This document shows, in pieces, positions 48,701 to 52,571 of a stretch of DNA of 64,000 nucleotides. The notes below the pieces were generated by a model. That model did not search any database and was not told the DNA's origin. It was given only the letters and a program-made list of their open reading frames with translations. A program made the translations under genes and the position numbers. The stretch comes from Sipunculus nudus (lineage: Eukaryota > Annelida > Sipuncula > Golfingiida > Sipunculidae): positions 68,271,916 through 68,335,915 of the forward strand of contig CM049315.1 in the NCBI GenBank assembly GCA_026874595.1, read 5' to 3'. Every line of letters begins with the position of its first letter. Position 1 is the first letter of the stretch.

Positions 48701-50704
48701 AAATCATCTGGGCTTCACATGACTGGCAGGTGTCATGGCCTGATACCAGGTGAAAAACAAGAGCTGAGGTCATTAATCCATTATATCTGCTGAGGGAAGG
48801 TATATCACTTAATTTTTTTAAATGTGGAATTATTATCATTATCATATATCATTGGATAGCATTTAATTTCAGGAATAAATGACTTTTTAAATAAATGGAA
48901 TATGATCATTGACAGTTGACTCCTGTAAAGTTATTTCATATCTTCTACTCCCAGAGAAGAGGCATACATGACAAATGTATCCAGGAAAAGCTGTGACCAT
49001 TGGGCAGCAGCAGGGCTAGCCTGGAAGGCTGCCAGCTAATTAGGGGGCGTGTCCCTATCTGTCACTGCTCAGTGTGCAGTAGTGGTTCACACACAAACTG
49101 TCACAACTCAATCATAACTAGCTTAACTGAGTTGCCATTGGTCATTTGTTTTCATTCTGAATGTATAAATTTTAATGTTATAAAATGACACGCACTCACT
49201 CAAATGACACACACACTCACACTCTTCCACACTAACAAAAGCCTGTATACAATATACCTATATTAGAGCAATAATATTGTCATAGTTAACACAAGAAAGA
49301 GAAATATAATGTGATTATTTATTTAGTCTGTGTTATCAGAAACATTTTAGCAAATGCTTGTGTAGACATCAGACAGTTTTATTATTAATTCTATGTACTG
49401 ATAGTCATACTTTGAATGAAAATTCAAATTTGATTGAATAACAATTTATTTATTTACAAAAGTCAATGATGTTTTCTTGTACAGACAATCTTTTTTTGAT
49501 AGCTACCATTAATATATATATAATATATATAGATACATAGATATTTATATATATATATATATATGTCATAGCCCAGATCCCAATCTGGAAAAATATATAC
49601 GAACATATGTACATTAATATAATATTATATAATATGTACATTTTAAATAATAAAGTCAATCTGGCCGCTGACACCCCACTCCATTAGCTAAGTAAACAGA
49701 CAAATAATAAAATAATAAAATAATAAAAATATATATAATAATATATGTATTAACTATTATAACAAGTCTACTAGTATTATATTAATTTTAGGAGAGCTCT
49801 GGACCAATCCAATTATTACAAATACGGGCAGAACTATAGAAACCGGGCTTCAGCCTACCGCCGGTAAAACGGGTGTCGCATAATAAATTGTTTCCTGGAA
49901 AAGGCCGATACATATCATTTTCCTCAGAATTCCCGTATTTAATTTTGCTCATAGCTGGAGTTTATTATATTAGAGGAGGAGGGGTCCGGGGAACCTGGGT
50001 TCCCCGTCTGAACGGGGGTGTGGGGGCAGAGCCCCCACCTAATGCTTAATTTTCCTGTTAAAATAGTAAATGGTTTCCCATTTTCGCGATAGATGCCTCT
50101 TCAATCGCAGATATAAATGAACAAAACTTGCTCCTGCTGGTATCTCGTCTTCACGGCTCACTTAGTAGCGTGTAGGGTTCCTAGTCCAGAGATCGTAGGT
50201 TCGATTCCCGATTCAGGCGACTTCTGATGCTCAGTAGTTGTTTATGTTAGAAGAGTTGAGTTGAGTGTAGGGACATCTACAGGGAAAAGTAGGAGTTAAA
50301 ATAGGGAATGAGAGGTGACAATTTTATATATATGTTCCTCAATACAAGCGAAGCCCGCGTTCTATAGTGGCTCCCAAATACGTAGCCGTTAAGTTATACA
50401 ATGCATTTACATTTTGCCAATGGACCCTTATGTCCGTCCAGCTGGGATATATCATAGGACATGAAGGTCCATGTACGGACTATAGGTGCTGGTCTACACC
50501 TTTGACACAAGTGACATGACAGTTTGACACTTGAAATCGAAACCAGTGTAACTTCCCCAATAATCACTCACGTTTGGCCCGCCGACGGTGCAGAGATGAA
50601 GTTCGAGAACTTCCTGTGCCCGAGTTCCAGGACTGTCCGTCGTCCTCCAGATAATCATCTTGCAGGTATCCCCTATAGTTCCGGACACCTTCATTTTTTA
50701 TCAT
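264..50704 (-). CDS. INTU: Inturned orthologue, N-terminal half (10 exons, gene continues past left edge)
   Basis: Joined exons are 50572-50704, 26778-27245, 25172-25257, 9232-9435, 6834-6946, 5539-5628, 4984-5061, 1607-1784, 1165-1218 and 264-326. All internal borders are GT/AG and the phases are mutually compatible, giving about 489 residues. Animal Inturned proteins are roughly twice that, so the C-terminal half is outside the window. In family knowledge, Inturned joins Fuzzy and Wdpcp in the CPLANE complex at the basal body, where it supports intraflagellar transport assembly, ciliogenesis and planar cell polarity; the Inturned-Fuzzy pair acts on Rab23. The sequence shows an acidic/Ser/Arg N-terminus (about 1-110), a conserved block and PDZ domain (about 125-235, with TPGGEAVKHG and GDWLMRVNDLDVT), a linker, then a longin-like region beginning at PHAVMYLTLD (about 279) and running through YGSLKSAL. 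Introns 1 (23.3 kb) and 3 (15.7 kb) are packed with transposons. I am very sure of the identity for exons 2-10 and moderately sure of exon 1. Confidence 0.9.
1045..1132 (+). mobile_element. 3' end fragment of the HINE-like family
   Basis: The fragment reads ...TGCCCTGTTGACAG...GGACAAAGG...ACCACCCCTATAGCTCC..., then ends CAGTCAGCTGAGCTAA, the same 3' terminus as the large copies. It lies only about 30 bp from INTU exon 9 on its intron side. Nothing else is recognisable in this 838-bp intron. Confidence 0.65.
1165..1218 (-). CDS. INTU: INTU exon 9
   Basis: An 18-codon exon, phase 0 on both sides, with acceptor TATATTCCAG and donor ATG|GTATGT. It encodes LTVNNCLSEFESADFYDM. The family has a short acidic segment (LSDLEAADF) at this point, directly before SEDYYDM. 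Confidence 0.85.
1219..1606. other. INTU intron 8, no recognised feature
   Basis: AT-rich intron sequence. I see no repeat family, ORF or RNA signal in it. Confidence 0.6.
1607..1784 (-). CDS. INTU: INTU exon 8
   Basis: I chose the acceptor TTCCAG|TGCC over the nearby CTCTCAG|AAG because only it keeps the frame with exon 7 (AG|T = Ser) and restores the family string YGSLKSAL. The exon reads HGRLDHLFHLMLQRELF, then ...FYDLLDGARGLELPEEIK, matching PRLDHFFxLFFQR and LPGVRxLxLPLEIK. The donor is AAG|GTGAAG, phase 0. Confidence 0.9.
1845..2312. mobile_element. hAT-type MITE with AAGTCC-rich core, copy A
   Basis: The ends are CAGTGATGTAG and CTACATCACTG, perfect inverted repeats. The flanks are 8-bp direct repeats with one mismatch, CTGTAAAG (1837-1844) and CTGTGAAG (2313-2320). 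TIR sequence and 8-bp duplication are hAT hallmarks. The interior has no ORF and consists largely of degenerate (A/G)AGTCC motifs on both strands around an AT-rich centre. It sits in INTU intron 7, 60 bp from exon 8. Confidence 0.85.
3119..3146. repeat. (TA)n microsatellite
   Basis: A TA dinucleotide run next to a short G tract at 3181. The small ORFs over it are spurious. Confidence 0.9.
3420..4330. repeat. Tandem repeats of about 290 bp with TGACCT half-sites
   Basis: Three diverged units each contain (GA)TGAAAAGTTTGGCT (about 3487, 3778, 4058), GCATCCACA, TGTGACCTTGACCTTTGACC and GGGCCATA.ATAAGTCA. Related units occur at 39840-40340, and looser relatives at 26080-26500, 35640-35790 and 10270-10640. 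Perfect DR1 motifs TGACCTTTGACCT are at 3546-3558 and 3837-3849. Family class unknown; intervening ORFs are not coding. Confidence 0.75.
4331..4983. other. Remainder of INTU intron 7
   Basis: Continues the TGACCT-type repeat with further TCATGACCC motifs, followed by a GC-richer patch at 4725-4760 (GCGGAGGCGGCG). A related GCCGCCGCGGCGG patch occurs at 30035, suggesting the shared end of a repeat family. No coding signal. Confidence 0.4.
4984..5061 (-). CDS. INTU: INTU exon 7
   Basis: This 78-nt exon has acceptor CTATTTCAG and donor AAAAG|GTAAAG. It encodes MDLYELNKLMSNMSRLLKLL then YGSLK, aligning with the family helix ending LKFMYGSLDSAF. Its 5' edge with the acceptor is duplicated twice in the flanking intron (5101-5158 and 5221-5277). 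Confidence 0.9.
5044..5277. repeat. Tandem copies of the exon 7 5' edge
   Basis: A 57-58 bp unit beginning AGCTCATA and ending ACCTGAAATCTAC occurs at 5044-5100 (covering the true acceptor and first 18 bases of INTU exon 7), 5101-5158 and 5221-5277. The two intronic copies keep a TATTTCAG acceptor on the minus strand and a readable V-D-F-Y-E-L in place of M-D-L-Y-E-L. A 120-bp period relates the last two. Confidence 0.8.
5539..5628 (-). CDS. INTU: INTU exon 6
   Basis: This 90-nt exon has acceptor CTATTTCAG and donor CTCAG|GTAGGC. It encodes STLVIDDQLVHVGYLKEGQE followed by VLMLAVPAL, aligning with the family's SxLxxxxxxIHVAYWKE...LLxGLP. Phases are 1 nt in and 2 nt out, consistent with its neighbours. 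Confidence 0.9.
5629..6741. other. INTU intron 5, no recognised feature before the minisatellite
   Basis: AT-rich intron. Short ORFs on the minus strand at 6228-6446 show no family resemblance and no splice context. I see no mobile-element ends. Confidence 0.5.
6742..6832. repeat. 22-bp minisatellite abutting the exon 5 donor
   Basis: Four units of TCTGTTACACTGCCATGGTTAC (variants at positions 4, 14 and 19) start near 6742, 6764, 6786 and 6808. The last unit runs into the donor of INTU exon 5, so the intron effectively begins in the array. Confidence 0.8.
6834..6946 (-). CDS. INTU: INTU exon 5 (longin-like domain)
   Basis: The acceptor is TATTTTTAG and the donor is CAA|GTGAGT. The exon encodes EDVLYQFPKEDSKLVEARGM, then FTTLTHMMVDVTG, matching the family pattern ILYxxP...KLxxxRGxFxTLxxMxxxVTG. 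It starts in phase 0 and ends with two bases that join exon 6 to give Asn. The donor abuts a 22-bp minisatellite on its intron side. Confidence 0.92.
6947..8096. other. INTU intron 4, right-flank part
   Basis: AT-rich intron without recognisable element ends. A 75-codon ORF at 7309-7536 (+) has ordinary composition but no family resemblance and no splice or Kozak support. Confidence 0.4.
8097..8216 (+). mobile_element. Miniature HINE-like element (about 120 bp)
   Basis: It starts ACAAGTGACCGATGGGTCAT and ends GGCTCAGCTGACTGTAAGTCATCTCAGCTAAAAA, resembling the two termini of the large family with almost no interior. It lies in INTU intron 4. Confidence 0.5.
8637..8650. repeat. Poly-G tract
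   Basis: An uninterrupted G run. Comparable tracts occur near 15741, 16898, 17446, 17731, 37910, 41909 and 59444, mostly inside the interspersed repeats. The Gly/Pro-rich ORFs over them are artefacts. Confidence 0.85.
9232..9435 (-). CDS. INTU: INTU exon 4 (end of PDZ, linker, start of longin-like domain)
   Basis: The exon is 68 codons, phase 0 at both ends, with acceptor CTTACAG and donor AAG|GTGAGT. It begins IKLTLQTLVDD (last PDZ strand), continues through a Pro-rich linker (DPPPKPPPVRK), then carries the conserved Inturned segment NELIQMVQGE...LPHAVMYLTLD. The segment PHxxMYLTL is a strong family marker. The ORF read on the opposite strand here is a shadow. Confidence 0.92.
9696..9900. 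mobile_element. Probable pogo/Tigger-like MITE fragment
   Basis: It begins TACAGTGAAATCCCACCTGA and contains several (A)CAACCACC motifs and CCACTTTTTGGTC, the style of non-autonomous pogo/Tigger elements common in invertebrates. A matching right TIR was not found, so it looks truncated. A similar start, TACAGTAGAGTGCCGTCTAT, is at 13752. Confidence 0.45.
10250..10650 (+). repeat. Diverged TGACCTCTGACCT repeat
   Basis: Three approximate 110-bp units carry CTCTGACCTCA.T.AATATGC and (A)ATTGGTCAAAGCCCTGGTAAGTTATTGCAGTGACA. Related in style to the TGACCT repeats at 3420-4330. No TIRs seen. Confidence 0.45.
10651..14745. other. INTU intron 3, gene-free stretch
   Basis: Low-complexity AT-rich DNA, with one pogo-like TIR start at 13752. 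Short ORFs (for example 10788-11054 and 13353-13601) lack any domain, splice pattern or codon bias. I see no gene. Confidence 0.5.
16266..16342. repeat. GA-rich simple repeat
   Basis: GAGAGA/AGAAAG polypurine tract inside HINE copy 1, at the position corresponding to the longer tract in copy 2. The serine/leucine-rich ORF on the minus strand is spurious. Confidence 0.85.
19203..19262 (+). repeat. (GGAC)n microsatellite of HINE copy 1
   Basis: Tandem GGAC with GGAT/AGAC variants directly before the conserved 3' end. The same array occurs at 25068-25085, 35177-35255 and 39355-39427 in the other copies, with very different lengths. Confidence 0.9.
19309..20674. other. Gene-free gap between HINE copies 1 and 2
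   Basis: AT-rich intron DNA. I recognise no repeat ends, exons or RNA genes here. Confidence 0.5.
21969..22152. repeat. Long (GA)n polypurine tract
   Basis: About 180 bp of GA-rich strand with few interruptions. It accounts for several overlapping Arg/Glu and Ser/Leu ORFs on both strands, which are not genes. Confidence 0.95.
23147..23293 (+). CDS. First-exon-like ORF inside the TIR transposon, function unknown
   Basis: There are 49 codons from ATG (start MNAQMVCFVKNYAQQ, end YAVIHDGRL) to a consensus donor CTG|GTAAGT. Upstream is a CpG-rich stretch (22920-23090) as at promoters. The peptide is balanced, without low complexity, and shares nothing I recognise with confidence. A possible downstream exon begins after TATTATAG at 23510 and would read PYVPQPSYSSG, but its phase does not match directly. 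It could be the 5' part of a transposase gene, a captured host exon, or chance. Confidence 0.3.
23510..23618 (+). CDS. Possible second exon-like ORF in the same transposon
   Basis: An open frame after an acceptor-like TTCTCGTATTATAG encodes PYVPQPSYSSGVISNETFTH, then continues to a stop at about 23618. The composition (Tyr, Pro, Ser) looks protein-like, but it cannot be joined in frame to the 23147-23293 ORF without another exon. Unrecognised. Confidence 0.2.
23757..24208. mobile_element. Foldback MITE, Mutator-like, with 9-bp target duplications
   Basis: Two arms of about 208 bp (23762-23969 and 23992-24199) are nearly perfect inverted copies around a short spacer, rich in CCGGAGATC and CGGAGACGA motifs. 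The flanks are TTATCAGCG at 23748-23756 and 24209-24217, and the ends read GGGT...ACCC. Long TIRs with 9-bp duplications are characteristic of Mutator-like elements. I saw only a couple of mismatches plus a 4-bp indel near the ends, so it is recent. Confidence 0.85.
25172..25257 (-). CDS. INTU: INTU exon 3 (PDZ domain, second part)
   Basis: The exon starts after GGTTTCAG with GA to complete a Gly codon, then reads DWLMRVNDLDVTLSNLNAIL and ends AGA AAG before GTAGGT. This is the typical PDZ continuation in Inturned (GDxLxxVNDxDVTxxNI). It ends in phase 0, matching the phase 0 start of exon 4 15.7 kb away. Length is 86 nt. Confidence 0.92.
25331..25709 (+). mobile_element. Short HINE-like copy (about 380 bp)
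   Basis: It starts ATCAAGGGATCCATGGGTCA with CGGCACTCAGCTG and ends ATAGTCACCTGAGCTAA. The interior keeps TTAGGCAGTCCTGAAGTGTAACAA and the GGTTTCAAAACTTGCC block. An internally deleted, older copy in INTU intron 2. Confidence 0.65.
25832..26560. repeat. HINE 5' fragment followed by AAGGTCAAGGTCA repeats
   Basis: The 5' fragment ACAAACCTGTGGGCCATGGTGCTCAGCTGA is followed by repeats with (A)AGATCAAGGTCACCTGAC and GAAGGTCAAGGTCACTGG, plus ATAAAGGTCATGACCCC, which resembles the TGACCT repeats on the other strand. No coding signal. Confidence 0.45.
26778..27245 (-). CDS. INTU: INTU exon 2 (N-terminal region and start of PDZ)
   Basis: The acceptor is TATTTTTCAG and the donor is TTG|GTAAGT. The exon encodes about residues 45-201. 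A Ser/Asp-rich and Lys/Pro-rich linker is followed by the family block INGLIYDVYIDVDP, then CELLFGIVEG and the first PDZ strand and loop with TPGGEAVKHGHIKIG. A methionine at 27217-27219 could be mistaken for the start, but the frame is open back to the acceptor, so it is internal. The last codon is split (G|GA) with exon 3. Confidence 0.93.
27280..27525. repeat. Interspersed repeat ending CTTCCTTGGCAGAGGTAAT
   Basis: It begins AAGCACTCAGCGCAGACCTC and ends TAACTTCCTTGGCAGAGGTA, with CTATCCTGAAAATTTCATCA inside and CAAACAGACAGACAAATAAT near the end. I recall closely similar repeats from many aquatic animals, but cannot name the class with certainty. It lies 35 bp upstream of INTU exon 2. Confidence 0.5.
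27526..28320. other. INTU intron 1, unannotated segment
   Basis: AT-rich DNA without recognised repeat ends or ORFs. Confidence 0.4.
28321..30120. repeat. Tandem repeats built on GGTGGCGCCACC palindromes
   Basis: Well-preserved units carry the 12-bp perfect palindrome GGTGGCGCCACC at 29342-29353, 29491-29502, 29622-29633 and 29771-29782 (spacings 149, 131, 149). Decayed forms are near 28345, 28465, 29065 and 29205. Each half-unit continues with AAGCTATC/AAGAAAGCTGTCC and TTGATCGGTCAAACGGTT or TTTTAGGCAG motifs. A single palindrome also occurs at 26559-26570. A HINE 5' fragment (CAAGTGACCCATGGGTCATG) is embedded at 28743. Confidence 0.75.
30190..30395 (+). repeat. TTTTGTATCAAAT..CCATAGCTT repeat, copy 1
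   Basis: Shares TTTTGTATCAAATT, ATTATTCTG, CATAGCTT/CTATAGCTT and ACCTAATTTCAAGTTTCCA with 41885-42118 and 44930-45176. Copies 2 and 3 end in the HINE 3' terminus GTCAGCTGAGCT; this copy ends at TGCCCTGTTGACAGAT-like sequence. Confidence 0.55.
32560..33060. repeat. GC-rich minisatellite, CACACTTTCCCGCAGCCTTC-type
   Basis: Units of about 20-26 bp alternate CTCGCACACTTTCCCGCAGC and TTGCACACTTCCTGCAGC in a higher-order pattern. Every frame on both strands stays open, which explains the seven long overlapping Cys/Ala/Arg or Ser/Pro/His ORFs; none is a gene. Confidence 0.92.
33110..34130. other. Unique interior of the CCCTTAGC element
   Basis: AT-rich sequence between the two minisatellites. An 88-codon ORF at 33652-33918 (+) has no recognisable domain. 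No transposase motif seen. Confidence 0.45.
34170..34480. repeat. 63-bp satellite with TGCGGCTAGCCGCA palindrome
   Basis: Five units start at 34170, 34233, 34296, 34359 and 34422. The first four share the 14-bp perfect palindrome TGCGGCTAGCCGCA, followed by ACCCTCCCGCAGCCTTCCTG and (in the first three) GCGCACA.CATCCAGTT. The unit length is a multiple of three, so the minus-strand ORF at 34123-34398 is a translation of the repeat. Confidence 0.92.
35588..35800 (+). repeat. HINE 5' fragment plus TGACCTTGACCCTTGAC repeat
   Basis: It starts CTAGGGACCCATGGGTCTCA with ACGCTCAGCTGAA and runs into GTGACCTTGACCCTTGACTT. No 3' end follows before the next element. Confidence 0.5.
35801..36298. other. 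Gap between HINE copies, nothing recognised
   Basis: About 500 bp of intron 1 without ORFs or repeat ends. Confidence 0.4.
36299..39476 (+). mobile_element. HINE/Helentron-like element, copy 3
   Basis: It starts AACAAGGGACCCATGGGTCA with GGCGCTCAGCTGATCG and ends with GGAC/AGAC array (39355-39427), TGTAGCTCAGATGAC, TTATA, GTCAGCTGAGCTAA. At 3.18 kb it is the least interrupted copy. It holds the empty site for the 22877-24318 transposon near 37945-37965. Two successive versions of the AAATTTAAGGTA..TTAGGCAG.CCTGAAGTGT block (38160-38630 and 38800-39340) suggest internal tandem duplication. Confidence 0.7.
39840..40360 (+). repeat. Second locus of the TGACCT/DR1 repeat
   Basis: Two units with AAAAGTTTGGTTTACAATGC and GATGAAAAGTTTGACTTAAA, TGACCTTCACCTTTGACCTC, and a perfect TGACCTTTGACCT at 40076-40088. 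Same family as 3420-4330. Confidence 0.7.
40500..41765 (+). repeat. 180-bp satellite array (about seven units)
   Basis: (G)GTCAAAAGTAGGTCAAC starts near 40597, 40777, 40957, 41118, 41298, 41478 and 41636; spacing is 180 bp with two shortened units (161, 158). Each unit has CGATCTGTAACTGGTCATTA, CACACACCAAAAATCAGGCC and AAAAAAAGTCCGTACATGTG. The leading flank has a GTGTCGGAACGACAC hairpin (40506-40520), and the trailing flank has a GGACGGAAGGAAGG run. The ORFs here (for example 41075-41449) are repeat translations. Confidence 0.92.
41870..42118 (+). repeat. TTTTGTATCAAT..CCATAGCTT repeat, copy 2, with HINE-type 3' end
   Basis: GGTTTTGTATCAATATTTTA, a poly-G tract (41909-41921), CCCCATAGCTTTGGGGATAA and GTTTCCAAGGAGATTTTTAT, then TGCCCTGTTAACAGACAGAC and the end TTTCAGTCAGCTGAGCTTATA. 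Confidence 0.6.
42119..43448. other. Gene-free part of intron 1
   Basis: Apart from the microsatellite, I recognise nothing. The 64-codon ORF at 43216-43410 (+) shows no motif. Confidence 0.4.
42697..42760. repeat. (CATA)n-(TA)n microsatellite
   Basis: CATACATACATA followed by a TA run. The ORF at 42695-42880 begins in it and is spurious. Confidence 0.9.
43449..43950. mobile_element. hAT-type MITE with AAGTCC-rich core, copy B
   Basis: The ends CAGTGATG...CATCACTG are flanked by ATTTTTAA (43441-43448) and ATTTTAAA (43951-43958), an 8-bp duplication with one mismatch. The interior has degenerate AAGTCC/GAGTCC motifs and the same CCTTACCTCTGAGTCCA block as copy A. The ORF at 43426-43608 is repeat-derived. 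Confidence 0.85.
43959..44925. other. Gene-free part of intron 1
   Basis: AT-rich with a short (TG)n at 44584. The 62-codon ORF at 44735-44923 (+) has no recognisable features. Confidence 0.4.
44926..45176 (+). repeat. TTTTGTATCAAAT..CCATAGCTT repeat, copy 3, with HINE-type 3' end
   Basis: It contains GTTTTGTATCAAATTTTTAA, CAAGCCCCATAGCTTGGAGG and AATTTCAAGTTTCCAAGGAG, and ends ATAGCTCAATTGACTTACAGTCAGCTGAGCTAA. The HINE hairpin is conserved here. Confidence 0.65.
45177..46637. other. Gene-free part of intron 1
   Basis: AT-rich sequence without recognisable repeats or coding signal. Confidence 0.4.
46640..47429. mobile_element. pogo/Tigger-like MITE
   Basis: The left end CAGTAAAACCTTGTTGTGTC and the reverse complement of the right end, CAGTGAAACCTGATTGTGTC, are about 85% identical. 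TA dinucleotides flank it at 46638-46639 and 47430-47431, as in Tc1/mariner insertions. Subterminal CGACACAA motifs recur. At 790 bp with no ORF it is non-autonomous. Confidence 0.85.
48085..48420 (+). repeat. Older copy of tRNA-related SINE-like repeat
   Basis: It shares TTCCCATATTGGATTTTGCT, CACCTGGAGTTCATTATATT, GCTGGTATTTC and AGCTCAGTTAGTAGCATGTA with 49890-50290. CpGs are mostly decayed and the GC-rich hairpin is lost. The B box is degraded to AGGATTGAATTTCCC. Confidence 0.65.
48435..48845 (-). CDS. Unassigned 136-codon ORF with paired cysteines
   Basis: The ORF is open for 136 codons with diverse composition. It contains CQSC and CITC pairs followed by a WHG (C-x2-C-x9-C-x2-C-x6-H), a spacing reminiscent of zinc ribbons or RINGs. 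I recognise no family. No clear splice sites or polyadenylation context stand out. It may be a decayed retrocopy, part of a repeat, or a chance ORF inside INTU intron 1. Confidence 0.2.
   Translation of the reverse strand: MIMIIIPHLKKLSDIPSLSRYNGLMTSALVFHLVSGHDTCQSCEAQMILPKKCITCNICMLLWHGPDTRGPTSAAVAAEALDLSLQICCSTFYTLFHELIMVHGISMECVQNWVYILEQESMDKLFLLIFTSSIFQ
49507..49567. repeat. (TA)n-rich microsatellite
   Basis: TA-rich runs interspersed with GATA-like motifs. The minus-strand ORF over it (Ile/Tyr-rich) is spurious. Confidence 0.85.
49890..50290 (+). repeat. Younger tRNA-related SINE-like repeat
   Basis: A tRNA-like segment at about 50150-50220 includes TTAGTAGCGTGTAGGGTTCC and the B-box GGTTCGATTCCCG. 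Acceptor arms do not pair, so it is not a functional tRNA gene. Upstream are two GC hairpins, GGGGAACC-TG-GGTTCCCC (49988-50005) and TGGGGGC-AGA-GCCCCCA (50021-50037). A decayed sister copy lies at 48085-48420. Confidence 0.65.
50291..50571. other. Intron 1 immediately downstream of INTU exon 1
   Basis: No feature recognised apart from the GTGAGT donor of exon 1. Confidence 0.4.
50572..50704 (-). CDS. INTU: INTU probable first coding exon
   Basis: This encodes 44 residues starting MIKNEGVRNYRG, then an acidic stretch (DDYLEDD), a Ser/Thr-rich stretch and a basic HRRRAK end. It finishes with one base before a GTGAGT donor, matching exon 2, which begins with two bases of a split codon. The local sequence is richer in CpG than its surroundings, as expected near a promoter. 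The ATG has A at -3; the frame stays open upstream but only into low-complexity TA repeat. The acidic/Ser composition fits Inturned N-termini, but direct similarity is weak, so this assignment rests on phase, strand and position. Confidence 0.55.
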
Positions 50705-50859
50705 AATTGACGGTTTATTTGCCCACTGGGCTTGTACAAACTTGACGCTCCGCCTTTGTTTACATCGCCAAACGGAAATGAAACCAAAGCCGTAAAATAG
50801 TTCACCCGTGAAATAACTATGAACACCAGACAAGCTCAATATACCTTTCCTGTTTATCA

Positions 50860-50899
<40 letters not shown>

Positions 50900-50933
50900 T
50901 ATATATATATAAACATATATAAATATGATTAAG

Positions 50934-50982
<49 letters not shown>

Positions 50983-51250
50983 AATATGTCACTCGCAGAC
51001 GCTGAGAAAGGTATATATATATATGTGTGTGTGTGTGTATACAAAGTCACCCCCCCCCCACCCTGGAAGAAAAATTGACGCCACTGGTCAAGGATTATCA
51101 TTTGGCCCGAAATACTGAAGCCACATCTGCGCCGTAAATCAACACTTTCCGCCCGCAGCCCTCCTCTCAACAAAAAGTAGGAAAGATTTGCCTTCCCTCG
51201 CAACTTTGACCACTGTTTCAGCCCACACTGGCCCCGCAGTTTTTTTCAGC
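50705..51250 (-). promoter_or_regulatory. INTU: Candidate 5' UTR/promoter zone of INTU
   Basis: Two CpG-containing, GC-richer patches (50705-50800 and 51100-51240) flank the TA microsatellites directly upstream of the probable first exon. No TATA box or initiator can be assigned with confidence. The call depends on exon 1 being correct. Confidence 0.3.
50861..51041. repeat. Long TA microsatellites upstream of INTU exon 1
   Basis: TA runs at about 50861-50927 and 50940-50980, then (TA)n(TG)n at 51013-51041. The 142- and 128-codon minus-strand ORFs here are mostly Ile/Tyr repeat translations, though the first runs in frame into the exon 1 coding sequence. Confidence 0.9.
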
Positions 51251-51999
51251 TTTCGTCTGCCCCTTCTATTGATTGCACTGTTTATTCAATTTTCTAGCAT
51301 ATAAACTCATGTCAAATTGATTATAGATATTAGTTGTTATTAAGATATATTTCTAGAGGAAATGTTTTGTATAAGTATTGTTTAAATCGTGAGTATAACA
51401 TTAAGCAGCATGAAGCTCATTTAATATTCTGCTAGAATGTAAATTATATAATGGTTTCAGACAAGACTTGCAGTATCCAAGTTAACAAAGTTTTATAAAA
51501 TCAATTAAGTTGGATAAAATATTCCAATTTGAAATAACAAATGGTGCTGCTTAATTATGCATGCAAGTCTTTTTCGAGGAGACGAAAACTCCCTGATGAT
51601 GGCATAATCGATTTATTTGTATATAGGTATGCAGCTAAATTACGTTTTACTGGCATCCTTCATTATTAGAATTTGGTAATTCACTTGTCTGATTGAATGG
51701 ATAGTGAAATATTTGGTACCTTTTGCTTGTGGCTTTATTCCTGAATAAACTTGCTCTGTTCTGTAGTGCGCCAGTGGTCCTTCAAGTATTATAACAAAGT
51801 TTCTTTCTACTTAAACTATCATGTTATTGAGGTGACATGCAATGGTTCAGCATTAGAATAATTTCACACTCCTGTGCTACATAACACGGATGCTGTATAT
51901 TAAATCATTAACATCTTTGGATAAAAAAAATAATCTAGTTATTTTTATCCCGTTGTAGTCAACTAAATATAATATGAATATGATATTATGTATGTACTA
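51251..51999. other. Intergenic, nothing recognised
   Basis: AT-rich sequence between the INTU upstream zone and the 3' end of the LINE. Confidence 0.5.
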
Positions 52000-52136
52000 G
52001 GCATCCTTCAGTCCCGGAAGACCATGGAGTTGTTATTGAAGAGCGTCTTGTGTGGCTGGTCAGGCCAATGCGGGAGTGGCAGTTTCTCCCACACCAAGTA
52101 CACAGGAACTCTGATGCTGTTTTGTCGGTTTGGCTT

Positions 52137-52571
52137 CTAGCTTTCCTCTTCTGCCTCTTGGCTTTGGATTGCTGAGCTAGGGTCTCTTCGAACTTGGTGC
52201 GGCCTTTCTGTAATGTTTGCCTCCAGGTTGTTCGTTCTTAGGCGGTGGCTTCCCAGTTGTTCAGTTCGATGCCCATGTTGGCCTTTAGGTCTCTCATGCA
52301 GACATCTTCCGAGCCATCGCATGCGTCTTTGTTTGAATATGGCGTACGTGCTGGGGATTTCAGCTCTCTTCATGACAGCAGTGTCTGGCATTTTATCCTC
52401 CAAGCTGATGTCCAGGATATGGCGGAGACAGCGCATGTGGAAAGCATTCAGCTTGTACTCCAGTCGGGCGCGTAGTTGCCAGGCCTCACTGCCATACAGC
52501 AAAGTGCTTTCGGAACAGGCTCTGAAGACCTGGATCTTGGTGTGTTCTATCAGCTTGCTATTGTTCCACAC
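52137..52571 (-). pseudogene. LINE RT thumb and C-terminal domain fragment
   Basis: This is the longest intact piece of the LINE (144 codons), with ACSESTLLYGSEAW, FHMRCLRHILDISLEDKMPD and IFKQRRMRWLGRCLHERP. It is followed by frameshifted sequence and the terminal zinc finger. Confidence 0.85.

Noticed and set aside
50150-50225. Possible tRNA gene (B-box GGTTCGATTCCCG)
   Set aside because: Acceptor arms do not pair and a decayed second copy shares long flanks, so this is a tRNA-derived SINE-like repeat.
50817-51203. Ile/Tyr-rich ORF with possible secreted or membrane look
   Set aside because: TA and TG microsatellite translation; no independent coding evidence.
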